64,000 nt of DNA from the NCBI GenBank assembly GCA_029260655.1, contig JAJDCU010000043.1:1-64000 (forward strand), given 5' to 3'. The notes under the pieces are model-generated. The model was not told where the DNA came from. It worked only from the letters and a program-made list of their open reading frames with translations, and searched no databases. Position 1 is the stretch's first letter; each line of letters starts with the position of its first letter. The stretch comes from Phycisphaeraceae bacterium. Its GTDB lineage: Bacteria; Planctomycetota; Phycisphaerae; Phycisphaerales; Phycisphaeraceae. The position numbers were made by a program, and so were the translations under genes. Shown piece by piece: positions 13,680 through 22,470 of this stretch.

Positions 13680-14444
13680 ATGGCGATTGTCGTCTTCGAG
13701 CATCACGCGATGGAAACCTCCGCCCGGCTGGGACAGGTCCTGCGGGATCACGGCCATCAACTGCGGGTCGTCCGGCTCTACGCCGGGGATAACGTTCCGG
13801 ACGACCTGGATGATGTCGACGGCGTGGTCAGCATGGGCGGGCCGATGAACGTCGACCAGACCCAGACATATCCCTGGATCGAGCAGGAGTGTGCGTTCAT
13901 CAAGGCCTCGCACGAGGCCGGGCTGCCCATCGTCGGCGTGTGTCTTGGGGCGCAGCTCATCGCTAGCGCCCTGGGCGGCAAGGTCGACAGGATGGATCAG
14001 CCCGAGATCGGCTGGCACACGCTCAGCCAGTTCCGCCCCGGGTTCCCCGACACGGTCTTCGGCGGGATACCCTGGAAAACAGATCAACTGCATACCCACG
14101 GCTACGAGGTCGTCGAACTTCCCCCCGGCGGGGTCTTGCTGGCAAGCTCAAAGGCCAGCAAGCACCAGGCCTTCCGCGTCGGACTGAAGACCTACGCCTT
14201 CCAGTACCACTTTGAATGGACCCGGTCGGACATCGACGGCGTCCTTGGCCAGTTCGCAAAGTGGTTCAGCGATGCCGGGCACAACACCGATGCGATCCGC
14301 AGCGACACCGACGACAAATACGACCTGTACCGCCACATGGGCGACCGCCTGTGTCAGACGCTGGCGTCCTGCGTCTTCTGCATCGAGCACCGCCTGGGCC
14401 ACACCAAAGGCCCCGCAGCCAACTTCGACGCCTCGCAGTCATAA
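13680..14444 (+). CDS. Type 1 glutamine amidotransferase (GMP synthase-like)
   Basis: GLPIVGVCLGAQLIASALGG; FQYHFEWT; GGPMNV. Confidence 0.85.
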   Translation: MAIVVFEHHAMETSARLGQVLRDHGHQLRVVRLYAGDNVPDDLDDVDGVVSMGGPMNVDQTQTYPWIEQECAFIKASHEAGLPIVGVCLGAQLIASALGGKVDRMDQPEIGWHTLSQFRPGFPDTVFGGIPWKTDQLHTHGYEVVELPPGGVLLASSKASKHQAFRVGLKTYAFQYHFEWTRSDIDGVLGQFAKWFSDAGHNTDAIRSDTDDKYDLYRHMGDRLCQTLASCVFCIEHRLGHTKGPAANFDASQS

Positions 14445-14484
14445 CTTATGAGTGACAACCCGTGCCATCAATTTCACAATCAAG

Positions 14485-14510
14485 CCCACGGTCTATGACC
14501 GTGGGTCTTT
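14485..14510 (+). terminator. Terminator-like perfect hairpin
   Basis: cccacggtc tat gaccgtggg followed by tctttt; lies between the amidotransferase and glycosylase genes, so the 14452 ORF start is unlikely. Confidence 0.6.
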
Positions 14511-14514
14511 TAAC

Positions 14515-15477
14515 ATGACGCGCCAAACCTCCAACCTCACCCTACCCGTCCCGCGCGGGTTCGACCTCCAGGCCGCGGTGTGCAGCTACGGCTACTTCAT
14601 CCTCGCGCCCAACCGCTGGGACCCGGATACACGCACGTTGACCCGCCCGTTAAACGGCAGACGCGGCAGGGCGGTCCGCGTCACCATCAGCCAACCCGGG
14701 TCCAGGTCTAGCCGGCAGACGCTGAAGCTCGCCTGCAACAAGCGCCTTGACGCAAACGAACGCACATCAATCAAAGCGCAGACCCGCCGGATGCTCCGAA
14801 TCAATGAAGACTTCTCCGGCTGGTTCAGGATGCACCCGATCGCCCGGCGTAAGAAGTTCGGCCGGCTGTTCTGCTCGCCGACGCTTTTCGAGGACATCGT
14901 CAAGACCATCACCGGCTGTAACGTCACATGGTCCAACACCGTCCAGATGAACAAGCTGCTGTGCGCCAAGGCCGGGACCCGCGGCGCGTTCCCGACACCC
15001 AAACAACTCGCCGACGTCACCCCCGCCTGGCTCAAGGCCAACTGCAAGGTCGGCTACCGCGCCGAGCGGATCGTCCGCCTGGCGCGCGATGTCCATACAG
15101 GCCGGCTCGACCTCGCCTGGTTCGAGCAGCCCGGACACACCGCCGACGAAGTCTACAAGGCGCTACTTAAAATCTACGGCCTGGGCCCCTTCGCCGCCGC
15201 CAACATCTGCCAGCTTCTGGGCCACTACGACCGCATCGCCATCGACACCGAGACCTACCGACACTTCTGTAAGACCTATGGCGTGAAGCGCCCCAAAGAC
15301 CCTTTAAAACTCCACCCACGCATCGAAAAACACTACGCCCAATACACCCCGTACCAGTTCCTGGCCTACTGGTTCGAGTTGTGGTGCGGTTACGAGGCCG
15401 CCAACGGCAAGCCCGCGCCTAAGTGGCTCCCCCACGAGGCCGGCGACTTTACCGCCAATAAACTCAACTCAAAATGA
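14515..15477 (+). CDS. HhH-GPD family DNA glycosylase
   Basis: DIVKTITGCNVTWSNTVQMNKLL; IYGLGPFAAANICQLLGHYDRIAIDTETYRHF (HhH plus catalytic Asp). Confidence 0.8.
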   Translation: MTRQTSNLTLPVPRGFDLQAAVCSYGYFILAPNRWDPDTRTLTRPLNGRRGRAVRVTISQPGSRSSRQTLKLACNKRLDANERTSIKAQTRRMLRINEDFSGWFRMHPIARRKKFGRLFCSPTLFEDIVKTITGCNVTWSNTVQMNKLLCAKAGTRGAFPTPKQLADVTPAWLKANCKVGYRAERIVRLARDVHTGRLDLAWFEQPGHTADEVYKALLKIYGLGPFAAANICQLLGHYDRIAIDTETYRHFCKTYGVKRPKDPLKLHPRIEKHYAQYTPYQFLAYWFELWCGYEAANGKPAPKWLPHEAGDFTANKLNSK

Positions 15478-15495
15478 ATGCTCAAGCTTGGATGG

Positions 15496-15630
15496 AACCG
15501 CCAAGACGCCAAAAACACCAAGGCAGTGAGATAGCCGCAAATGAACGCGGATGAACGCAAATAGGATGAGATAAACGCCCGGTCATATTCGCGTTTATTT
15601 GCGGCTCATCTTCTTGGCGTCTTGGCGGTT
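15496..15630. repeat. Nested palindromic (MITE-like) intergenic element, ~135 bp
   Basis: Outer perfect 15-bp arms aaccgccaagacgcc / ggcgtcttggcggtt; inner arms gccgcaaatgaacgcg / cgcgtttatttgcggc (15/16). Confidence 0.75.
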
Positions 15631-16483
15631 ATCCCGCCCCTGCCTGATCCGGCTGCACCCCGACAATGGCGATCCCCGCTTCGTCCGCGGCGGCGATGAC
15701 CTGGTCTTTCTCCGCCAAAATCACCGAACCCGACGCGACCGCCAGGCACGAACCGCCGGCGGCTTTGAGCGCTTGAATTGTCTGCACGCCTACCGTCGGG
15801 ACATCGAATCGTCGGTCCTTGTCGGGCCTGGGGCCCTTGAGCATGACCCAGCCGCCGGACTTACACAACTCGCCGGCGCGGCGGATCATCCCGTCGGTCC
15901 CCTCGATGGCTTCGACCGCGATCACGTCCCGGCCCTTCACCGCGATCGCCTGGCCGATGTCCAGGTCGTTCATCCGCATCAGGATCGGCCAGCCGAACGT
16001 GATGTCCGCCATCTGCTGCGCGCCGGGCTGCCTGCGCGTCATCACGCCCGCGCCGGCCATATGCTCCGGGATATAACGTGTCGTGTCGATCAGTTCGACC
16101 CCTTGGCTGAATAAGTCGTCCGCCACCGCGGTGAGTAATACCTGGCTCCGTCGGTCGTGACGCAGCACACGATACCACAGCCGAAGCGCCCGCAGGTCCG
16201 GCAGCGAACGCACCGCGGCCAGCGGGTCGTACATCCGGGTCTTACTCACCACCCCGACCATCACCGCCTCGCGCGCCCCCCAGCGCTTCAGCAGCTTCAC
16301 CCACCGCCCCGGCCGAAGGGCCCCCGCACGGGCGAACCCGTCGCACAGACCCGGCAGGTCGCCGTCGTATTGATCGCCCAGCGCCACGCACACCACCCGC
16401 CGGTTTGCGGCGCGGATACCCTCCGCCTCCAGCACCGGCAGCCGTCCCCCTCCCGCGATCAGACCGATCGGCCGTTCGTCCAT
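15629..16483 (-). CDS. lpxI: UDP-2,3-diacylglucosamine pyrophosphatase, LpxI family
   Basis: MDERPIGLIAGGGRLPVLEAEGIR...WVKLLKRWGAREAVMVGVVSKTR...VAVEAIEGTDGMIRRAGEL. Confidence 0.88.
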   Translation of the reverse strand: MDERPIGLIAGGGRLPVLEAEGIRAANRRVVCVALGDQYDGDLPGLCDGFARAGALRPGRWVKLLKRWGAREAVMVGVVSKTRMYDPLAAVRSLPDLRALRLWYRVLRHDRRSQVLLTAVADDLFSQGVELIDTTRYIPEHMAGAGVMTRRQPGAQQMADITFGWPILMRMNDLDIGQAIAVKGRDVIAVEAIEGTDGMIRRAGELCKSGGWVMLKGPRPDKDRRFDVPTVGVQTIQALKAAGGSCLAVASGSVILAEKDQVIAAADEAGIAIVGVQPDQAGAG

Positions 16484-16597
16484 GACCAGATGATAAGGGG
16501 ATCGCCTCCGGCCCCCAAGCATCAGACCCAGTCAACTATCACAAGGAAAAGCATCAACCGAAGTGAAAAAACTCGGAAGTACGGTGTTCTCCGTATT

Positions 16598-16672
16598 GTT
16601 TAGCGGCGGATCGGAGATCCGCGTGTTGGGGTGGCAGGGGCAAGCCCGGCGATCTGCGATCACCCGCTAAAC
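16598..16672. repeat. Intergenic palindromic repeat, gtttagcgg...ccgctaaac type
   Basis: 9-bp perfect outer arms (16598-16606/16664-16672) with nested gcggatc gga gatccgc hairpin (16606-16622). Confidence 0.6.
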
Positions 16673-16697
16673 GATTCGCGTTGAGGTCTTGTGCAAC

Positions 16698-17327
16698 TCA
16701 GTACGCCCGGACGACCCCGATGACCAGGCCCTGGAGGGTGACGTCCCGGGGGTCGGCGAAGATCGGCTCGAATTGATCGTTGGCGGGCTGGAGGCGTATC
16801 TGGCCGTTGCGCTCCTTGTAGAACTTCTTGAGGGTCGCTTCGCCGTTGTCTAATAGGGCGACGACGGTCTGGCCGTTGCGGTAGGTGGTGCGCTGCTCGC
16901 AGATGACGAAGTCGCCGTCGCGGATCTGCTCGTCGATCATCGAGTCGCCGCGGACTTTCAGGACGAAGGTCTCGCCGGTCTTGGCGCTTGAGCGGATAAA
17001 CAGTTCTTCGAGGTCCAGGTGCTCGCGTTCTTCGACGGCCTCGATCGGGAACCCCGCGGCGATCGTCCCGACCAGGGGCAGCCGACTGTTGCGCTGCTCG
17101 TCGGGCAGGCCGGCGCTTGGGCTAACCTCCAAAGAGCGCGCCTTGTTGGCTTTCCTGACCAGTGCGCCTTTTTTGATCAAGGCCTCGACGTGTTCGAAGA
17201 CGGTGACCTTGGAGACTTTCAATTCGTCGGCGAGCTCCTGCATCGTCGGCGAATAGCCGCGTGACAGCCGGATGTCGCGGATCCGTGTGAGGATGTGCAG
17301 TTGCTTGGGTGTGAGGTTCATGCTCAT
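16698..17327 (-). CDS. lexA: LexA repressor
   Basis: LTPKQLHILTRIRDIRLSRGYSPTMQELAD; cleavage site VGTIAAGFP; catalytic GDSMID and K in GEATLKKFY. Confidence 0.95.
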   Translation of the reverse strand: MSMNLTPKQLHILTRIRDIRLSRGYSPTMQELADELKVSKVTVFEHVEALIKKGALVRKANKARSLEVSPSAGLPDEQRNSRLPLVGTIAAGFPIEAVEEREHLDLEELFIRSSAKTGETFVLKVRGDSMIDEQIRDGDFVICEQRTTYRNGQTVVALLDNGEATLKKFYKERNGQIRLQPANDQFEPIFADPRDVTLQGLVIGVVRAY

Positions 17328-17910
17328 GATTCGTCTCCGCGTGTTTTAGCCGGTCGGCCGGGCGTGGGATCGAGGGATAAGGCGGGCCCGCCGGCAAGGG
17401 TTCGACCCGGATGGTGATGTCGGCGTTGCTCTCGGCGGTACTGTTTCCTGAGGCGCTGTTCCCGGGGGTACTGCCGGGGGCGCTGCTCCCGGGGGCGGGG
17501 GTCACCGCCGGTTTCATCATGGCCCGGACCCATTCGCCAAAGCGCTGCACCGCCTGCTGTTGATGCGATAGCCAGGCTCCCGCCGCCGTGAGCACAGCCA
17601 GCCTGCCGGGCTGGGCGCTGAGCGTGCCTTGCTGGGTATACACATCCGTCGGGGCTTGGTCGGGCACATGCTCGAACCGGTCGCCCGCCGGCCTGAGCCC
17701 CCCGGCTAGCCCCTGATCCGTGCCCGCCTGAGGGTCGAGTCCGCCATCTGGTCGCCGCCACCGGCCCCACTGGGCGTTGCCCCCGGCCGACTCCCCCTGC
17801 GGGTCGTGCCCCCGCGCGGAGCCCGTCTGACGGGTCAAACCCCGCCCACGCACGTTCAGGGTCGTCGTAAAGTCGCCTCCAGGGCCCAGCATCACAAGGG
17901 GAACAGTCAT
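17324..17910 (-). CDS. Hypothetical protein upstream of lexA (reading frame uncertain)
   Basis: ORF beginning MTVPLVMLGPGGDFTTTLNVRGRGLTRQ in the frame of ORF 17122..18072, whose 3' end overlaps lexA by ~200 bp; 17324 is only an approximate practical boundary. Confidence 0.3.
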
Positions 17911-18210
17911 GGCGGTGTCGCCTCCATAGGGGTGAACAGCTCGGCAAGCCCCAACATCTTGGGGATCCTGCCCTCGAACCGCTCCTACCTTCGACGCACA
18001 CCTTAGCCATGCTTGAACATTAGCTCCAAATTCTGTTCGGTAAACGTTACCCCAAAAACCACCGAACGTCAAGTGGAAAGTTCAAGCTGAGATGAAACCG
18101 TGAGTTAAGCTGTTTTCCACCGCGAAAAAGACGACCCGAAAGGGGTTCGGGCTTATCGGGCATTGTGAGGTTGGAAGGCTAGGGCGTATCGTGAGATCAT
18201 CAACCAGAAG

Positions 18211-18705
18211 TTGATTTTAAGAGCTCATGGAGATGTGATTAACGAAAGGTATGGGACGCTGATGGCGGTTGATTCCGGGAGAATCTGGCTCGATGGCGAA
18301 GTCATCCGTTACCGATCGAAGACGTACGGTAATTTGGACATACCGCTGTCGGACGTGCGGGTGATCGGTGAAGCGACCAATCAAAGTGGCCCGTTTGTCG
18401 ACGACTATTTTTTCTGTTTCGCGACCGGCCCGGACTGCTGGTATGAGACGTCGTACTATGCCAAAGGCTGTGGCGAGTTTTTTACTGCGTTATCTGATCG
18501 ACTTCATTTTCAGCTCCAAACAGGCCTGGCTAACTCCACCGACTTCGCCAGCCGTGTGCTTTGGCCGCTTGATCTAGTAGGTGAACCGATGTTCACCTAT
18601 ACGGATGTGGAGCCTAAGACATGGCTAGGCAGATTGTTCTGGCCTTTGCGTAACGAGCAGACCTATACCGATGCGATTATGGATTATCTCAATGATCGCG
18701 GCTGA
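18211..18705 (+). CDS. Hypothetical protein
   Basis: 164-aa ORF, YGTLMAVDSGRIWLDGEVIRYRSKTYGNLDIPLSDVRVIGEA; protein-like composition, start may be internal (M at ~18262). Confidence 0.5.
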   Translation: MILRAHGDVINERYGTLMAVDSGRIWLDGEVIRYRSKTYGNLDIPLSDVRVIGEATNQSGPFVDDYFFCFATGPDCWYETSYYAKGCGEFFTALSDRLHFQLQTGLANSTDFASRVLWPLDLVGEPMFTYTDVEPKTWLGRLFWPLRNEQTYTDAIMDYLNDRG

Positions 18706-18758
18706 TATTCAACTGGGCGGGAATGGCTCGATCGCCATATTTCAAAGTAGCACGATAA

Positions 18759-20909
18759 TTAGGAGTCACGTCGCCTCAACATGACCCCCATCACACCCAC
18801 ACCGATCACCACCGCGCTCATCGGCTCGGGGACGGCGGCGGTTAGGGCTTTGGATTTGTAGCGGACGTTGTTGTTTCGGCCGCTGTTGCCTCGGCTGTTT
18901 GAGGTGAATGACTGGTTCTGCCAGGGGTTGGCGTTGCTGTAGATATCGGCCAGGTCTTCGAGTTCGTGGCGGTCCAGTTCGCGGCGGACTTCGCCCAGGC
19001 TCAGTTGGCCGTGGGACACGGCGTCGTGGTCGTCGAAGTCGTCGTCGAGGCCGATCAGGTGGAGGATTTCGTGTTCGGCGGCGGTCTGGTAGTCGTACTG
19101 GTTGTCGTCGATTTCGTCTGCGTCTTCGCCGGTGAACCAGTTGACGGAGCTGTTCATCCGGGCGATGGCCTTGCCGCCGAGGTCTGCGGCGTCCTGCCCG
19201 AGGCGCATCTGGTTGCCGTGGTCGTCCTCTGAGATAGCGAACTCGGCGATCCCGAGCTTGCCTCCGAGGGCAACGTTGTCGGCCTCGCCGAACAGGATGT
19301 TGTGATCGGCGGTCGGGTCGGTGGTCAGCTCTATTATCATGTCCATGTCCGCGGCTTGCATGGACTGGTTGATCTGGCGGATCGCGCTACCCAGGGCGTT
19401 TAGCTTGTCAGACCCGAGATTGCTGTAGTCATCAACCAGCACGATCAGCGGCTTGGTTGCCTTGCTCGACGGGGCGGCGGGGGTTGCCTGGCTGGGTTGG
19501 TAGCTGGCTTGGGCCGGGAGGGCGATCTTTTCGGGCTTGGCGTGATCGTCATGACGGTCGTGTTCGTAGGCATCGTCTTCGTGCTGCTTCGGAGCCGAGG
19601 TAGCTGCTGCCTGCTTGGGGAGCGCTGCGGAGGTCGGTGTCGTGGCTTGAGGGCGGTGGGTATTGGTGACAGGGGCATAGACCTGCTTAGTCAGCGCACC
19701 GCGGGAATCATCGTCGTCCCTATGGCTTAGGCTTGACGGGGTGGTGGGGCGGTTTGCCTTCGCGGTCGACTGGCCGGCGTGGTCGTCCTTTTCGTAGCCG
19801 TCACCGTGGTCGTCCTCGTAGGCATCGCGGTCGTGCGAATCGCCTTTGGGCTTTGCAGCGGTCGTCGGCCGCTGTGGGATGGCGGAGGCGAAGGGCGCGT
19901 GGGGCGCTACGGGAATGGCCGAACCTGTCACGGTAGCGGCGGGCCTTGTCGTGAAAGCGTGCCTGTCGTCATCGTCATCATCCACGTCATCCTTGTGGTC
20001 GACCCGGGCGATGGAATAGGTCGGGCTGATCGACGGCGCCTTGTCCTTGGGCGTGGCCACTGCGATGTGGGAGCTTACGGCGATTGTTCGTTCATTTTCG
20101 TCGGGCTCGGTCTTCGCGACGGGTGCGGATTTCTGCGCGATAGGCAGCCCCGGCCGGGATGCCTGGGACGGGATGATCGTGGCGGTGGGGGGGCTCGCGG
20201 TCACCGGGGCGACTTTCGGCGAGGCGTCTTGGGTCTGCGCAAGTGTTACGGTCGCCACGTCCTGCGTAGCGACCAGAGCGGTGTCTGGCCCATCGGTGCT
20301 CGGGGCCTGTGCTTCAGCGCCTTCGGCATCCTCATCTGCATCCGCCGCGGGGAGAAGTGATGAAGTCACGAGGTTTGCATCGACGAGGAACGAGCTCTCG
20401 GTCAGTTGTTCGCTGTCGACCTGGCCGTACCCAAGGATGAGGTACTCACGTTCGGGCAGCGCTTCGGGTCGGCGCCAGACCAGCGGGTTGAAGGAAATCA
20501 TGTACTCATCTTCGGGCGTGACATATGGCTGGTCGGTGTGGATGAGGTTGGACTGGTCGACCCGCCGGACCATACGCCTGTGCTGGCCGGCCTGATCGTG
20601 ATCCAAAGCCTGTTGCTGATCCTGTTCGACTTCGTCCTGCTCCTGCTGTTTCTGTTGAAGTTTCATCCTCAGGAACCTGAGCCGGGCCCGCGACATCAGG
20701 TCGTGGAGGCTTTGGCCGTTGAGTTGTCTGTGCGATGTGGCATAGGTGTCATGGCCGAAAGTCTGAAGCTCGGCCTGCTGCGGATCGGGTTGGTGATAGC
20801 CGGGCGATGGGTCATGGCCAGGCGTTGACAGGACGATCGTCAGGCACACCGCGGAACCCGCTAGCAGCAGGGCGTGGGGGGCGTACTTTTTCAGATGGAT
20901 ATGCGCCAT
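18759..20909 (-). CDS. PEP-CTERM-anchored metzincin-like metalloprotease with D/H-rich linkers
   Basis: AAEHEILHLIGLDDD (HEXXHXXGXXD); C-term AVPEPMSAVVIGVGVMGVMLRRRDS; Asp/His-rich linker segments. Confidence 0.7.
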   Translation of the reverse strand: MAHIHLKKYAPHALLLAGSAVCLTIVLSTPGHDPSPGYHQPDPQQAELQTFGHDTYATSHRQLNGQSLHDLMSRARLRFLRMKLQQKQQEQDEVEQDQQQALDHDQAGQHRRMVRRVDQSNLIHTDQPYVTPEDEYMISFNPLVWRRPEALPEREYLILGYGQVDSEQLTESSFLVDANLVTSSLLPAADADEDAEGAEAQAPSTDGPDTALVATQDVATVTLAQTQDASPKVAPVTASPPTATIIPSQASRPGLPIAQKSAPVAKTEPDENERTIAVSSHIAVATPKDKAPSISPTYSIARVDHKDDVDDDDDDRHAFTTRPAATVTGSAIPVAPHAPFASAIPQRPTTAAKPKGDSHDRDAYEDDHGDGYEKDDHAGQSTAKANRPTTPSSLSHRDDDDSRGALTKQVYAPVTNTHRPQATTPTSAALPKQAAATSAPKQHEDDAYEHDRHDDHAKPEKIALPAQASYQPSQATPAAPSSKATKPLIVLVDDYSNLGSDKLNALGSAIRQINQSMQAADMDMIIELTTDPTADHNILFGEADNVALGGKLGIAEFAISEDDHGNQMRLGQDAADLGGKAIARMNSSVNWFTGEDADEIDDNQYDYQTAAEHEILHLIGLDDDFDDHDAVSHGQLSLGEVRRELDRHELEDLADIYSNANPWQNQSFTSNSRGNSGRNNNVRYKSKALTAAVPEPMSAVVIGVGVMGVMLRRRDS

Positions 20910-21272
20910 GACTTACCTCTCCCAAAAGTTCGAACCGGCCGGACATGCACGTAGACAACCACCGATACCGGGACCGACGTTTTTCATCGATCCTCTGGGA
21001 TGGGTGTGTCCCGCCTGACGGGCGACGATGCATTCACGCCACCGGCCGCCGTCTTCCCTCCAGAACGGCGATCAGATATCGGTGACGATAGACCCTACCA
21101 GTATAAACCACGTCCTGGCTGATTAGAATGTTTTTTGTTGCGAAAGTCGCGTATCGGAAAAGGCGGCTATGGGGCGTAGCGATCTGGGGAGATAGGGGGT
21201 TTTGGTGGTCTGGATTGACTGGGCAGGCCTCGATCCTAAGCGGCCTAAGTGACTTAGCGGATTTAAGCCATG

Positions 21273-21299
21273 AAAAAAACGACGGCCCATTACGGGCCG
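21273..21299 (-). terminator. Intrinsic terminator for the 21370..22092 gene
   Basis: On the - strand cggccc gtaat gggccg then gtcgttttttt. Confidence 0.65.
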
Positions 21300-21369
21300 C
21301 CGCTTCACTTGGAGGAAAAACTTGTCAGGTGGCCGGTCGGTTGCACCGGCACATCACGCCTATCACCGA

Positions 21370-22092
21370 TCAATCGTACGACGCATCGACCATGTCGCCG
21401 GCTTCCAGAGCCTCGGGCGTGGTGCCCAGAGTTACCAGGACGACCAGGTCCTGGAAGTCCGCGTAGGCAGAGTCCACGTCGTCCGTGGCCAACTCGAACA
21501 GGTAGATGACCTGATTGATATCCAGGGACATCGTGTTGGTGTCGGTGTCGATGTAGGTAGCAACCAGATCAGCGGCGTCGGCCTGATCCCCAAAACCATC
21601 AATATTGGGTACCGGGTCGCCGTTACGCAGAACCATGACCATGTCCGACGGCTGACTCGTGTTGCGCGACTTCCATTCACTCAAGTCGAAATGCCAGCTC
21701 GTACTGGCGACAGCGATAGATACGGACGGGTCGAAGACCTGTGGAACGATGAAGTGCCGCGGGGGTGAGTGGTCGTTGACGTCACCCGCTTCCGGGTCGT
21801 CCAGCGGGCCGAAGGGCTCGTAGATCTGGCCATCGACGATCAGCTGTGTGGTCACGGGAAAATCGGTGCCGTTATACGAGATCGCCGCGCCAAGGACTGA
21901 TACCTTCACGGCAAAGTCTTCGGTGGGGACCACCCGGTCATCGCTGATGGTAAAGTCGATCGGGGTGTCGGCCTGCGCCCACGCGGCGGGGGCCAGGACG
22001 GCTCCAAGACACACTAGTCCGGCCCATTTAGGGAGGCGGGCGGAGGCGGGCCGGTCTCCGCTGGCCGTTGGCTTACGACGAGAAACAATCAT
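21370..22092 (-). CDS. Secreted hypothetical protein
   Basis: Signal peptide MIVSRRKP...WAGLVCLGAVLAPAAWAQA; beta-rich body; start trimmed from 22224. Confidence 0.6.
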   Translation of the reverse strand: MIVSRRKPTASGDRPASARLPKWAGLVCLGAVLAPAAWAQADTPIDFTISDDRVVPTEDFAVKVSVLGAAISYNGTDFPVTTQLIVDGQIYEPFGPLDDPEAGDVNDHSPPRHFIVPQVFDPSVSIAVASTSWHFDLSEWKSRNTSQPSDMVMVLRNGDPVPNIDGFGDQADAADLVATYIDTDTNTMSLDINQVIYLFELATDDVDSAYADFQDLVVLVTLGTTPEALEAGDMVDASYD

Positions 22093-22470
22093 GTTACTAC
22101 CACCCTTCTGCATCACCTCCATGAACGATTGATCACTGCGGCCGGGCGACACTGCCTGCGCCGGGGCCACACGCCGCTTGCATGCCGCTGGATCGTGCGG
22201 AGCGGGACCGAGGTAACTATCCAATACAAGGCGAGCCGGTCAAACGCTGGGCCAGAACTACTTTAGCCTTCAGGCTGCCGCGTATCGGTTGTATGGGATA
22301 TCCCGTCCAGGGTGGTTATCGGCTGTGCGGGCGGGGGCGGGTGTCGGCCTTGACGCCTCGCAACCCGTTCGCCAAAAGGTTTTTATCGCATGGGGCGGTT
22401 TTTGTATTTGCCCCTCTAGTGGATTGAATCGTACGGTTTCCCTGCGACTTGTTTAGTCGACGCCGGGTGG

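Noticed and set aside
14452-14514. N-terminal extension of the glycosylase ORF
   Set aside because: Overlaps a perfect terminator-like hairpin (14485-14505); ATG at 14515 preferred.
18025-18050. ctgttcggtaaacgtt upstream of the lexA region as a LexA box
   Set aside because: Does not fit GAACN4GTTC or CTGTN8ACAG spacing; insufficient evidence.
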